Assembly (NCBI GenBank): GCA_949987705.1 | Contig: CATLJY010000209.1 | Span: 1-64,000 of the forward strand | Direction: 5' to 3' | Source: Thereva unica | Lineage: Eukaryota > Arthropoda > Insecta > Diptera > Therevidae | Length of the DNA: 64,000 nucleotides | Program-made: the position numbers and the translations under genes | Notes under the pieces: generated by a model | The model's database searches: none | Seen by the model: the letters and a program-made list of their open reading frames with translations, nothing else | Told to the model about the DNA's origin: nothing | Part shown: positions 11,267 through 22,570 of the stretch, piece by piece | Layout of the letters: each line of letters starts with the position of its first letter | Numbering within the stretch: the first letter of the stretch is position 1

Positions 11267-11533
11267 TTGGAAGGAAATACCCCACAGGATAGTAGGTACA
11301 TTTTTAATAACTGTGTTAGCTACGTGGTTAGCTCCAGGTGTGGGTGGGAACCAGCCGAAGGCGAACTCCTCGAACTATTACAACTAGTGGATCCTGAAGG
11401 ACCGGTAGGAAAGCCAGTCGCTCCTGGGGACCCCCTCAAGAAGTACAGGCGACGGCCAATCAGCATTGGTAAATTCGTTGCACCACAGCCATACAGCTAT
11501 TTTTTAACTTGTGTTCTTGCATTAAGACAATGA
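11267..11533 (+). CDS. uncertain exon-like ORF
   Basis: An 88-codon frame whose core (about 11336-11471) reads CGWEPAEGELLELLQLVDPE, then GPVGKPVAPGDPLKKYRRRP. This segment has a coding-like composition and is bordered by a splice-acceptor-like TTAGCTCCAG and a donor-like GGTAAATT. I do not recognise the protein. The upstream stretch at 11128-11270 has an alternative frame (VLLKEQPIFGRKYPTG) that ends in stops. It may be a true small exon, an old gene fragment or chance. There is no transposon signature nearby. Confidence 0.25.
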   Translation: MEGNTPQDSRYIFNNCVSYVVSSRCGWEPAEGELLELLQLVDPEGPVGKPVAPGDPLKKYRRRPISIGKFVAPQPYSYFLTCVLALRQ

Positions 11534-14374
11534 CAGATTGGAATTTTCTTAATTACAATTTAATTTAATTTTTTCTATGAAAAAGACGTATGCGATATGA
11601 ATTGATTGGAAAAGTGAGCATAGGGAAAAAAATAAAAACAAACAAACATACACACACCAAAGAAACTAAAAAAATTTTTCATGCTTTAATTTATTAATTT
11701 AATTTATTAATATGCAATAATCTTAAGGGCAGTTATCATTAATTTTTAATCTTATTTGTAAATGGTGGCTCCTTGTTGGACATATTGTTTTCTTCTTGTT
11801 GTTTCCAGTACATTTGTTCTTGATTAGATTGAACCTGGTAGTTGTGATATCGTGTGTAAAAAGACGGGACGTTTTGGTACCAACGCGACACGTTTTTCCG
11901 ATTAATGTTTTGGACTTTGAGTATGTTTAAGTTGTTGCATTTGACAATGATCCTTGTCCAATGCCATTGACTATTGATTGTACCTTTTTGTGTTCTGGTG
12001 TTGATAATTGTAGCAGAAATAAACAAATAAATTTATTGTTTATAATGTTGAACTCGATTTGCTAGATTTTTTTTGGAATGGTTGTGGCGGAATTTATTTC
12101 TCCTCCGGGTTTTTAGGTGGTGTATTTCCTTGTCAGGTGATGGTTATCCCTACTGTCAACTGGCAAGGGAACGGACGACGAAGACACGGCTCCGGCGATG
12201 CCCGAAGGATGAACTGAACAGAAGATGAATTTTCATAGTCCCGGGTAAGTGGTGAACCATGAGAAGTATAGGCCCGGCCACACACCCCACGACCCCAACC
12301 GGCGAGCTAGTGAACTCCGTGTGGCCGGCAGCATATCCCCCTAACAGCAGGATCGGCGATTGGGGAGGATACGAGTTTCCGATTTGTTTTATGGGATTGC
12401 GCTCTTGCTCACGCTTTTCCGGGCTTCTGGCTAAGTGGGGCAATACCTCGCATAAATGGCGCCCATTGCATACTTGCGCCATTATGTTGTTACAAGACCT
12501 TAAATTGATAAGTTTTGCTAATATCTAATAAACTTGATGGAAACATGACCAATTCGTTCTTTTTGGTCAAGTCTGGCAAATAATTTACATTGATTAGGTT
12601 TGCTAATATCTCCGGAAAGCTTTGGAATTTCCATATGAAGTCATTCGCTTTCCAGCTTATCAGCGGCGCCTCTACACGCTCGATTCTAATTCGGACACCC
12701 ACTTTAGTGTAGCGAACGATGTACCTACGAAGGAAATGTTTGTTTGCTGGAAGAACAAATTCAGTAAAATCTTGCGGATTTAGTTATTTGAACTAGTTTC
12801 TCTCAGAATTACTTTGTCACCAGTTCTGATACTAGTCAATTTCCCACTAGTGCTAAACGTATTACTATTTTGTAAGGAACAGCTTGCTCCCTTTAAGCTC
12901 ATCATACTGGGAAGTTGATAGTGTGGACCGAAGGGGTGAAACCCACATGCCAACTGGTTTATTTATTTGCCAAACAGGGCATACATAAAGCTAACACCAA
13001 ATGATACTGTTGAAATTTTAAATTTTAACTTTAACTTCACTCAATAATACAAGAATACAACATACAACATAATTTCTTCCCAAATTTGACTGTAATTCAA
13101 AAAGTAGTTCATTAAGGTCCTTTTTTTTCTGAACATTTTTTAAATCCTCAAAAGTTGCTCCGTTTCTTAGGAGACTCAAAACTCTAGCTACATTGATTTT
13201 TTTTCTGTTTACCATTCATTTTTTTTTGTGTCATTCACTGACCTGTTTTTAGGGTTTCGAAATACTAAAAACGAATCAGTGAGGCATACTTATTTTTGAA
13301 TTCCAAATAGCAAGGAACTAAGCCAGCTTAAGCAATTTTTCTCAAAATAAAAACAAAGATATCCTTCAGAACACTTCCTTTCAACAATTAAATTTTCAAA
13401 ACTAATAGTCCCAACCTATCCAAAGGAATCAAGTTACTTCAGCCTTGATGATGTAAGAGGCTTTAATAGGCTTATAAAGGGACAATTAAATAACACTGTC
13501 TTGTCGGAACATTTAAATTACAAATAAACGTAATTTCCCCTTGAAACACTTGAGATAATGCTATACCAATATTCTTTTACAATTAGCCACTAAAAAATTC
13601 ATGCGACCGCTATTAGCTGTTCCAATCGAGCCTAGATGGCAAACAATCAAAGTAAATAGAATTCCCTGCTGAAAGGTAATTCATAACTTTCCGCCCAATT
13701 TCACTCCAGACAACCAAACCCTTTAATATAAAAACGCAAGGATACAGGATGCATAAGCGCTCCTAAATTCGCCTTTTCTCTTATTTATCCGCGCGAATAA
13801 ACTGCGTGCGGGAAGGGCCCGAGGAAATTTTCGCAGATCAATAAAACAATTTTCCTCCTCGAGCATCTTGTTGTTATCAATGGAAATTTTATCTAAATGC
13901 CGGGATTTATGGGAAGCACTTCCGACTCTCAAGAGCGGTTCATGATCAAAATCGCGTAACATTTTTTTACTCCTGCGGGTGCTAGTAAGATCGAGGAGCA
14001 CGGTGTAAAGTCTGTAAAAAGCACCCACAAATCTGCAGCCCTTGGCGCGTTAGGGCTTAGGGTCGGGGCTTCGGGTCGAGGCTCTTTGACAAGGCAAAAT
14101 CGAAGTGTTTATCTCAGTTAGCGACTGATAAAGTAGATAAAAGAAGCGCCTTCTTTATATTACGAAGTTTATCGAATGTGTTCTTGTGTACGCTGAAACG
14201 AATCGCGGATTTTAATAAATCATGCATGATGGAGGGCTTCTCAGAGGGCAATCTTCCTACATGAACAGCAAAGGATCGGGCTTTCAAACAGGATGCTGTT
14301 TACAATATGAAAGAGTGACGTAATTCGTTGTGTATTGCTTGTAGGTAGGTATTTTATCAGGATATATTGGTTTT
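11534..14374. other. no gene identified (about 2.8 kb)
   Basis: Most of this is A/T-rich. The segment 12060-12960 is more GC-rich. It has a minus-strand 108-codon frame (12156-12482, starting MAQVCNGRHLCEVLPHLARS) and, further right on the minus strand, TSIRTGDKVILRETSS, faintly like the tail of an LTR-element integrase. These are not enough to name an element. 13680-14230 holds short frames only. Confidence 0.35.
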
Positions 14375-14377
14375 TAA

Positions 14378-16250
14378 AGGTAGAAACAGATTGGCGCGAA
14401 TTTTGTCGCGGAGGCGGTGTCCGTGGCGGCAAAATCGATTAAAATACACGCACCACCATATATACTACCACAAAGGCGCGGAGGCGACTTGTCGCGCGGA
14501 CAAATTCGAGCTATTTCGAATTCTGCCGCTGGTCGCCCAGTGGTACCAACCATGACGAGCTGATTTAGTACACATTTTTTGCTTTGAACTGCTGTCTGCC
14601 TGCAAATTGACAATTTGTTCGTGGCGGTTATTTTTAAATTGAATTCGTGATTTTTTTTTAGTTTTTTAATGCATTTTATTATAAAATGGCAAAAAAGAAA
14701 TTTACCAATTATGGAGCATGAAAAAGACTGTGTTGCAGGTATTTAAAACTAATTATTGTAATAAAATCAAACAAAAATAGTCAACAATAAAAAAATTTTG
14801 TCTCTATTTAGCAACTCAATGTGACGGTTAATTTAAGCTTTTGGAGGTACTTCAAGTTTATTTTTTAGTGAAATGTTTATATTTATCCCAGAGGAATTTA
14901 ACATATTATTAAAAAATATAAAATTCCGGATCCGGAGGAAAAACAGGAGCCAAAGTAAAAGTAAAGTATTAAATTATAGTTAAAGTTTTTGGTCAGATAA
15001 AATTTGAATTAAAACATGCTGAGGGTTCAAGCTGGAAATATTGATGATAGATATTTTAGGTGGAAACGCGGAAGGAGAATTTTCTATTACTTTCTAATGA
15101 TATAATATACATAGTTTAAACTTTCAGGTTGTGAAGCAGGTGGTATTAAATAGGCAAAAATAGGTTTTACAGAAAAGAGACGAAAGAATTTTGATCCAAA
15201 ACTTCCCTGAATGACAACATACATATGACCGTTTCTTTCTCTTGTTAACAAGAAAAGTTCCTTCTCCATGACAAGATGTTACACACCCATTCAAGCTCTT
15301 GTATCATAAAATGCGAATACGGGAAAACCCTGACGACCAGATTCTTGAGTCATCTTCATTCTTATATGAGCAATTTATTTATTTGCTGAGTATAGTCATA
15401 AAGAATAAAGGGTTTAAAAACTACCTGATGGGTTTCTCGCCCTTCTCTGTTTTAAAGAAGTATTTACGAGAGGTAATTAACCATTTCGCTTTATTTATAT
15501 TGCCTGTGTGAAATATTGTCTCAATTGATCAAGTTTTTTTTAATTTTTCGGGTAATATTCGTGAATGGAAAAATACCATTAAGCAGCCCAATGTAAACAA
15601 CAAATCGCCCATTGTTTACTTACAGGTAAACTTATATAATGTAATATCATAAATCAGGTCATGGACTAACCCTCTTTCAAATCAAACCCTTTAATTTTTA
15701 AATTCTAAGTAATTTTGGGTACATGGGAAAATGTCATTATGCAGTTCAATGTAAAAAACAAACCGCCCATCTCCTACTTGAAGGTAAAATTATCTAATTT
15801 AGTACCACAAAAAGAGTCATGGGACCACCCTGTTTCAAATAAAACCTTTTAGTTTTTAAATTTCAGGTGATTTTCTATAAATGGCAAAACATTATCTAAC
15901 ACCTCAATTCTTCCTTTTTTAATTCCAAGTAAATTTTACTTTATTCAAATATTGAAAAAAAAAAAAACAATATACGTATATATATTGAAAATAACTTAAA
16001 TTTTTATTTCTAGGTAAGAGCACAGTTATAATTAAGGATCATGTGTTTTCACATAATAAATAATTAAAAAAGTACAAAATAAATTCATTAAATTATATTT
16101 ACATTAAAAATTTCAAATTCATTTATTTAAATTCCATTGTCCGTTAAATTCCGTTAAATTGTCCGCGCCGCGCCAATCTGTTAGCTAAGGCGGAATCTAA
16201 AATCCGTCGAGCGGCGCGGCAAAAGTTGTCGCGCCAATCTGTTTCTACCT
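14378..16250. mobile_element. TIR element with TAA duplication (1.87 kb, no transposase)
   Basis: The left end AGGTAGAAACAGATTGGCGC and the right end GCGCCAATCTGTTTCTACCT are exact complements, and the inverted repeat continues imperfectly with GCGCGG blocks. TAA flanks both ends (14375-14377 and 16251-16253), which fits PIF/Harbinger-type 3-bp duplication. No transposase reading frame is seen. The A/T-rich middle contains a tandem repeat (15560-15910). A short relative with AAACAGATTGGTG ends lies at 45786-45893. Confidence 0.7.
15560..15910 (+). repeat. tandem repeat, unit about 156 bp, just over two copies
   Basis: AAAATACCATTAAGCAG (15570), AAAATGTCATTATGCAG (15728) and GCAAAACATTATCTAAC (15884) begin successive diverged units. 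Shared blocks follow in order: CAATGTAAA, CGCCCAT, ACTT.(A/C)AGGTAAA, TCATGG(A/G)C, TTTCAAAT.AAACC and TTTTTAAATT. The repeat lies inside the TIR element and has no coding frame. Confidence 0.65.
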
Positions 16251-16563
16251 TAATACGTTGGCCATGTTGAGAGGGGTTTTTTTCTTTTTTAAATTTATGC
16301 AAACCATAAAAGAGTATGAAGGATGCTGAAATGGGAATATTAAATTTGAACGTGCGCAGTAAACAACGAACGTAAACATTCAACAAGTCTTTAACCTTTC
16401 AAGGAAGGATTTAAAAATAGGATCCTTTAACCCTGAGATTTTTATTTTAGAAAACGGTAGTGCATGAATGGTGGTTCCAACCTCTGAAATGTGATGGCGC
16501 TTATACCTATAATAATAGTAACTATAAGTTTGCAGATTTTACGGATTTTTTTGCATTTCTTGT

Positions 16564-17092
16564 TTACATTCTTCTATTTACTTCAAATGTAAGCTCCACT
16601 ATTTCCGACCGGTGCTCGATTAATCGAACGTGAAATTTATCCATTCTCAAAAGTATTTTAACTATGAAAGCAAATGATATCAATTTACCACCCCCTGTTG
16701 GACACTTTAGTTGCTTTTTCCAATTTTGAAATGGGTGGAGTCGCCAAATCAAGAAGCAATTTGCAGCAAATGTGACCTCTTTATTATCTTGCAGTGACAA
16801 AGAGTGGTTGTTAGAGTCGACATGTGAGCCGATCTTTTCCGGTCTTATATTACAGTCACATATTACAGTGCACCCAATCCCTTTTTTGATAGCAAGCACA
16901 GAAGATGATAGGAAGTGAAGAAATTCTTGAGCAATACCACGAGACCCATGCAGCCCCGGAGTTGCAAAGTAAACGGAGAACGACATCAGCTCCAAGACCA
17001 AATTCTGTGTTGTATTCATCGGATTGTCCAGTAAGAGATGAAAAAGGACAAATAGCCAATTGAGGCACAGAGGCACCAAAATTTATATCCAA
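16564..17092 (-). other. two overlapping unidentified minus-strand ORFs
   Basis: A 171-codon frame (16564-17079) overlaps a 78-codon frame (16856-17092). Both are Cys- and Leu-rich, with segments such as GIGCTVICDCNIRPEKIGS. I cannot match either to a family; they lie beside a mariner-class transposase remnant and could be decayed transposon or chance. No splice or promoter signal decides between the frames. Confidence 0.2.
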
Positions 17093-17317
17093 AACAAATC
17101 GGCTTCTTCAGAATAAACATTTTGAAACTGTAAGGGAAGAAATAGACCACCATCAGTGGTCATCTATGGCCAAAAATTCTGCCCAATACCAAACTGCATA
17201 AACTTTCTGTTTATAATGTCAAAGAATGAAAGAAGCTGAATTACGGATTTGTTTTTCGTGCAGAAATCGTTGAACGACAATCGTATCGCGCAACGCGGCA
17301 TTCTGTGTGACCCCGGC

Positions 17318-17545
17318 CTAAATGACCACCTTCGATAAACAAAAAGCAGCCCTTTTTCGGGCATCCTGCATAACATTGGCCAGCATTTCTGCTCGTATGT
17401 AGTCTTTGAGTTTGTCAATGGTCTTCTGGTTGCTGGCATAAACTTTACTTTTGAAATAACCTCTCAGAAGAACCGTTAAATCCGAACGAAGAGGCCACTT
17501 CAAATCACCATTATGCAGCACAACCTGTCTCAGGGACTTTTTCAC
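17318..17545 (-). pseudogene. Tc1/mariner-class transposase C-terminal remnant
   Basis: The minus-strand frame reads LKWPLRSDLTVLLRGYFKSK, then VYASNQKTIDKLKDYIRAEM and LANVMQDARKRAAFCLSKVV. This corresponds to the WPPRSPDLxPLDFFLWGYLKSKVY block, the DELK helix and the VMQNFRxR segment of mariner/IS630-type transposases (family knowledge). The catalytic third Asp region (SPDLTPLD) is shortened, and the N-terminal part is missing. The + strand GGGGTCACACAGAATGCCG complement near 17290-17320 could be a terminal repeat of another element. Inactive fragment. Confidence 0.7.
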
Positions 17546-17699
17546 TTTTAAATGATTGTTTTCAATGTAAAGCGCTACAATTGTAGGGCCATCTTGAGGT
17601 GTGTACTGACTCTTAGCTAAATTGGTACTGAATGATGTTTGAGAATCGTTTACATTTGTCGAAATCGACTAACAAATGACAAAGTTATTCAATGTTAAA

Positions 17700-18050
17700 A
17701 TAAATTGAAGGTCTAGATGGCCTGATGGTACTATGAACAAAAAGCAGCAGCAGGCGAGGCGATTCTCCCTTTGCTCGAATTTTAAAGCTTCACATCAAAT
17801 CTTTAAAGCTTCACATCGAAGCTTTAAAGCTTCCTACCCCGACGAGCTTTCCATATAAAAGAAACCGCTTTACAATTCCAAGTCAGTCTTTCATCAGACT
17901 CTTTCCAAAGGGGTCATTTTATCCAGTGATATACTGTGTCGATGTTATGCGATTAAAATTGTTAGTAAATAAGGATTTTGAATGAATAAAGAGATATTAT
18001 TTTTGTGAGAAGGAGTTTGTTCTCACAAGACTGTAGTGGCCTTAACTGGC
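17700..18050 (+). other. candidate solo LTR or LTR-like promoter
   Basis: TATAAAAG (17854) is followed 29 bp later by TCAGTC (17883), the arthropod initiator, then AATAAA (17985), which would give an R-like region of about 110-120 nt. A GTGAGAA/TTCTCAC hairpin lies just downstream. Three ~20 bp units built on TTTAAAGCTTCACATC (17781-17830) sit upstream like a U3 enhancer. The arrangement fits U3-R-U5 of an LTR, but the exact ends, target duplication and an internal coding region were not found. A stand-alone short promoter is the alternative. Confidence 0.35.
17854..17888 (+). promoter_or_regulatory. TATA box plus initiator
   Basis: TATAAAAG and TCAGTC are spaced about 29 bp start to start, the usual distance for an insect Pol II core promoter. 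It belongs to the LTR-like segment described around it. Confidence 0.4.
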
Positions 18051-18559
18051 CACTAACGAAAAATTAATTTAGTTAATTTTTTATTTACATTTTATTATTA
18101 ATGCCTATTTACAAGGAACTTCGGTTGAAAACTAAATTGTAGTTTCGCCTTATATACATAGGTTGAAAATATTCCATTGCCTCATCTCAGCGCTTGGTTG
18201 TGCTGAGTAGGTAAACCTTTCTTGGTTCAGCTGAGAAGTGCGCCTTCTGTATTAGAAGGGTTAACTCTATTACTAATATTACTAACAATTGAACAAGATT
18301 TCATACGAGGATATAATGATTTTACGAATAGAAAGTCGCGCAAAAAGGTATACTCTATTAGCTTTTATAAGCTCAGAAATATAGCCAAAAACTATTTCTT
18401 GTGCAACCTTAACTAAATTTGCAATTTGTTGCATTTGGGCTGAAGAGTAACCCAAAGAAGTTCCAGAATTGCCATTCCATCGAGACATAACAAAGGTTTG
18501 GAGGGGTTTATGCATCAGTCCGGATTTTAAAAAAATGAGGCCGGCTGGAATCTATTGTG
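18051..18559. other. no gene seen
   Basis: Contains CTCAGCGCTTGGTTGTGCTGAG and TTGGTTCAGCTGAGAAG, short inverted motifs reminiscent of LTR sequence, but no supportable element border or protein. Confidence 0.3.
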
Positions 18560-18960
18560 AGTGACGCCTGTTAACGCGTCACGACAAAGGATTATGACTA
18601 TGGATTATTTGCTGTTAGAAATTAAAGCCCGTGATATCGACGAACCAACAAAAGGGGCGCTACGTGCAACAGAGCTCGTGATACCAATGCTTCATTGGTA
18701 GAACAATTCGGTGAGCTGTTAATTTCACCTCACGGACCGGTGATTTGACCACCTAGATCATGAGAGATTTTTTCCTCTCGGGCTTCGTAAAATCCCAAGT
18801 TTATATGGATAAGCAGGCTACGATTGAGAATTGGAAGCCAACATTACTCACGTCATTGACCAAATACAACTGGAACCGCTCCAACGCGCCATCGGAAATT
18901 AGAACTTCAAATGGATTATATTAGCCGCAGTTGACGTAATGGTAATGTGTAATGTAAAGA
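18560..18960 (+). pseudogene. Tc1/mariner-class transposase remnant (second family)
   Basis: In changing frames, 18650-18730 reads QQKGATCNRARDTNASLVEQ, then FGELLISPHGPVI, then after an in-frame stop a PPRS-type segment. From 18757 it continues MRDFFLSGFVKSQVYMDKQA. This is the order FQQDGATCHTA...FGERIISRNGPVNWPPRSCDLTPLDFFLWGYVKS of mariner-type transposases (family knowledge), covering the second catalytic Asp region (QQDGA, here QQKGA) and the third. The Asp-to-Lys change, stops and frameshifts make it dead. It differs from the remnant at 17.3 kb. Confidence 0.75.
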
Positions 18961-19046
18961 ATGGTTCTTTTTCATGATAGTAAAAATTACAAGATAAAAT
19001 TGCATTTTTTATTTTGGAAGTTATTTATAATTCATAAATACCATTA

Positions 19047-19371
19047 CCCCGGCCGGCCTCAGTTCAATGAAGTTCAGCTCAATTCGCAAAAGTGGCTGCA
19101 CTGGCTGGCATGTTCAGTTCGTCCTAGAAATTGTTATTCCTTTTTCGCCAGACGCTAGAAATGCTAAAGCTCACTGGAATCATATTCCATTATTCCAGTT
19201 GATTACTCTCTTTTGAGCGAGCTTTTACGTTCAACCTCAATTTCATGTTCTGTTGGGCGAACTCAGGCTTGATTTTTCCTGAGTTTCATATGTGAAAATG
19301 TATGGGAACTGAGGCTAAAATTGAAGTTCAGTTTTCCAAACTGGGTTTTAAAAACGGACAAACCCTAGTAA
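19047..19371 (-). mobile_element. inverted-repeat element, CCCGGCTTCACCGAC family, diverged copy
   Basis: Compared with the reverse complement of 38556-38880, this segment shares CCCGG, CAGTTCAAT, GTTCAGTTCGTC, the CGCCAGA block, GAAATGC, CTCACTGGAAT, CTTTTGAGCGAGCTTTT and GAAGTTCAGTT in order. So it is an older copy in the opposite orientation, with its right-hand terminal repeat degraded. No coding frame. Confidence 0.65.
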
Positions 19372-19502
19372 ACACGAATGAAAAATCGCGTTTTAACACA
19401 TCCATTCCTGCAGAAAACACAATAGAAATGAGAGGAAACGCTGTCACATGGCGGGAAAATTTGACATTTCGTATTTGTATGGGAGTTAATGGTATGGGAT
19501 AA

Positions 19503-21209
19503 GAGTCATCGTTCGATTAATCGATAATTTAATTGCTGGATAGTAGATACAAAATATTTCTCTAATCCTTTTAAAAATTATTAAATTGAACAATAATTTC
19601 AATCCTTGTAATAATTTAAACCCTTTCATTTCTTTCAGACGCTCAACTTTAAATCAACTTCTTTGATACACGCCAGCTATTCTTTAAGGTAGCAGTTTTC
19701 TTCCAGAAAAGGTAAGAATAAATAGAAGTTGTAATCGGTTTACAAACTGCTTTGACTATAATGAACTCAGCCAGATAAGAAAAATGATACTAAATCAACC
19801 AGACAATTTTCGATACTTAATTTCAACTTGCCCGATTTAAGTTCGAATATTCTACAAACCCATAAAAAATTTCCATATTTTTCCAGTATTTAACTTCTAG
19901 GACCTCCTTTTTGTGCTTTTGTGAATGAAGCACACACACAGAGTTAGGGGCGGGCATTCTCTAAATACCAAACGGTTTGATATCTTCGGTCAACATTTTA
20001 AGCCTCAATTTGGATAAAATATCACGAGCCACATCTGCACAATTTTAAATTGGTGCTATTCTAATAGAATTTATTTCGACAAAAAAGGAATCTCTTATGA
20101 GTCTGTCTGATACCCGAAAAAAATACCCAATGAAATGGAAGAATCGCAAAGGATTACAATTCAAACACTTTATTTCAACTTAGAAACCGAAGGAAAATTG
20201 CTGAGTTTTGCACTTCATTTGGATACAAATAAAATCATCAGGGTAGAAAAAAATATGAAAATTGTATGAGCACAGCAAGATTAAATTTATGGCAACAATA
20301 AAAGGACGCATCGTAGGAGAACACGAAGGATACTCGCTGCCTTTCAATTTTCCGCCAGACTTGAGAGTAATTTTGCTCTAAAGATAAATCTTTCAGATAC
20401 GCAAGGCAGGAGATGGCCCTATGTCATTGTTCAGAATTTAATGACTTCTGCTTCTTCATACTAAAATCCCCATTTTTACTTTGTTGATAGCATTGAGCAA
20501 CGTCGAATGAGATTTTACCGCATGATATCCTTGTAGGTCCTTTAATTTTCGTTTTTTAAATAATTAAATGCAGGCGCACATGATATTATGTGAGTGGGAA
20601 ATGTGCTGCTGAGTAAGTGATGTGCTTTAAGTCCTTGGAGGAGTTTTATCCACAAAGAATTTTTTTTTAAAATCAAGAGAAATTCCTTAACAATCTCCAT
20701 TACTTCCCTGAAGGCATCACTTACTTATATTGAGTTCATGAAGCGCTTTTGGTGTCTGTTTCGGAAGGCGGTGGAAGATTACTTTGGATGAAATTAAAAT
20801 CCCCCCCATTTTGCGGGTTTTATTTGGCGATGTGATAACATCCAAAATTGTGTATTTTATATTTTAATAATTTGGATCTGGTGTTTTTGTTGTAGGAAAT
20901 TGTATTTGGATTTTATTTTTTGGATTTATATTATCACAATTAAGACCTTTCTTAATTTCATATTTCCTGCTTGCAAACAAGCAATTTTCTTCGAATCAAA
21001 TCTTCCTTCAAGGGATTCCGGTTGCTAGGTAAAAGCAAATAAGAAAAATTGTGTGTAGCCTATTGCGGACCAATCATGCAATCACCTAGTGAATTTAATT
21101 GGAAAGGCTAAACGAATTTCAGAAAATAGTCCAGTTAGTCTGAAAAAGCGGACAAAATCCGCGATGGAGAAAATTTTATTTGTAGTAATTATTGGGATAC
21201 GGAACGAGA
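19503..21209. other. no gene seen (about 1.7 kb)
   Basis: A/T-rich. Short frames only, no supportable repeat border. Confidence 0.45.
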
Positions 21210-21763
21210 AATAAGATAGATTGCGTGGCTGTCAGCCGCAGATGGAGAGCTATTATGGAAGATGCCAAGAGCTTCTGGGGAGCAGGCAATGGAAGCGACC
21301 ACCATTTGGTAGTAGCAACCATGGTACAATAATTACAAGGTAAGCTCATAAGGGCCCTGTGACGTCACTCAGATCTTAGTTCACAAAGGAAAAAAGCTTT
21401 CTCGTGACGTCAGTCAGATCTTTTCTCATATAAAAATGGTAGAAGCTTTTCAAGATGGAAACAGAGCTTTTCCTTGCGAGCCTACTTGTATTATTGTACC
21501 ATGGTAGCAACTATTCGCCTTAAAATCGCCGCAATCAGAAACGTCCAACTCGATGCTATAAACCGTAGCGTTAAAAGGCGAGAATTTGCTGGGAGCCTGC
21601 AACAAATATTAAACCAGCAAACCGTTTCTGAGGACACAAATATTGAAGAGCTGAGGAGTACGACAAAGGGCGCTATATTGAAGGCTGCGGAAACGAGCAT
21701 CGGTTATGTCCAAAGAAACCAGCAACACTGGATCTCCGACACAGTCTGGCAAAAAATAGAGAA
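21210..21763 (+). pseudogene. RTE-like LINE: endonuclease C-terminus and linker (split)
   Basis: The frame NKIDCVAVSRRWRAIMEDAK, then FWGAGNGSDHHLVVATM, is the C-terminal end of an APE endonuclease including the SDHH motif. After a 172-bp insertion it resumes IRLKIAAIRNVQLDA and reaches QQHWISDTVWQKIENR, the usual linker before RT (family knowledge). The element is then cut again by a MITE at 21764 and by a second LINE, and its linker appears to continue at 25661. The N-terminal endonuclease and the RT proper are not found. Confidence 0.75.
21326..21497. mobile_element. 172-bp MITE with 8-bp duplication
   Basis: The insertion interrupts the LINE frame exactly. It is flanked by ACCATGGT on both sides (21318-21325 and 21498-21505). 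Imperfect terminal repeats ACAATAATTACAAGGTAAGC and the complement ACAATAATACAAGTAGGCTC mark the ends. An 8-bp duplication suggests hAT. Two internal copies of GTGACGTCA(C/G)TCAGATCTT are present. The palindromic duplication leaves a small doubt on the exact border. Confidence 0.75.
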
Positions 21764-22152
21764 CAGGGGCCGGTTCACGTAACTCGACAACGAAAATTTT
21801 TTTTCGTTTCGCGTTCACGTAGCTCGAAAAAATTGCAAATTTTCGTTTGTTGACTCGAAAGCTCTTATGTTATCGAACACTTGTATTTATTAAGATTAAT
21901 TTTCCAATTTAAAAGTAGACTTTAATAAGTTATTACATATGTAAATTATTTTTAAAAATTTAATTAAGTTGATGCCAACAAATTGTATAATTTTACAGCG
22001 GTTTTTGTAAAGAAAATCGTGTTTTAGTAATGTGGTTTCCTTAAATTTTCTTTCGAACTACGTGAACGCTCAATTATTTCGAGACAAATTTTTTCGTATT
22101 CAAATTCGTTTCGAACGATTGTCGTCGTTCGAGCTACGTGAACCGGCCCCAG
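21764..22152. mobile_element. MITE, GGGGCCGGTTCACGTA family, copy 2
   Basis: Left end CAGGGGCCGGTTCACGTA and right end TACGTGAACCGGCCCCAG are inverted repeats, followed inward by CTCGA(A)-rich sequence. The ends match the family at 7220-7475. It interrupts the RTE-like LINE linker after the codons for QKIENR, which resumes roughly at 22153. No coding frame and no clear target duplication. Confidence 0.75.
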
Positions 22153-22570
22153 GATGGCCTTAAAAATAACGTGAACTCAACATGCGACCCGGAAAGTTTT
22201 GGGTTTGGACAGCAAGGAGAACGGACGTGTGCTGTTCCGGTCCGTAAAAAACGCGCCGACACAAAAAATCAAAATAATAAACCAAAACTGTTTAAAAAGT
22301 GAGAGTGAAAAATTAAAGCTATAAAAAAGTGCACAAAAAAACTCTACAATAAAAAAACAGTGATAAAAAAAAAATTTACGAGCGCAGTCTAACGCGAAGG
22401 CCCATCACCCTTCACTAGACACGACCGGACCGACGAACGGCGTAAGTAAGTACCCTTGCTCCCTACCCTCTCTCGCATCACGGTCCTGCAGGTGCCGCGG
22501 CTAAAATCTGTCGGTCGATGAAATTTGCCCCGTCTCAAAAGGCATAACACTTTGACGAGGACAAATTTTA

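Noticed and set aside
11375..11396. Cloning-vector polylinker (ACTAGTGGATCC)
   Set aside because: Only twelve bases match SpeI-BamHI polylinker sequence and the surroundings do not continue as vector, so chance is more likely.
12156..12528. Two overlapping ORFs (both strands) as genes
   Set aside because: They lie on opposite strands of one GC-richer segment, with no family resemblance and no splice or promoter signal; likely mirror frames.
17781..17835. Heat-shock element cluster
   Set aside because: GAAGCTTTAAAGCTTC resembles alternating GAA/TTC units, but the spacing does not fit nGAAnnTTCnnGAAn well; kept only as direct repeats of an LTR-like promoter.
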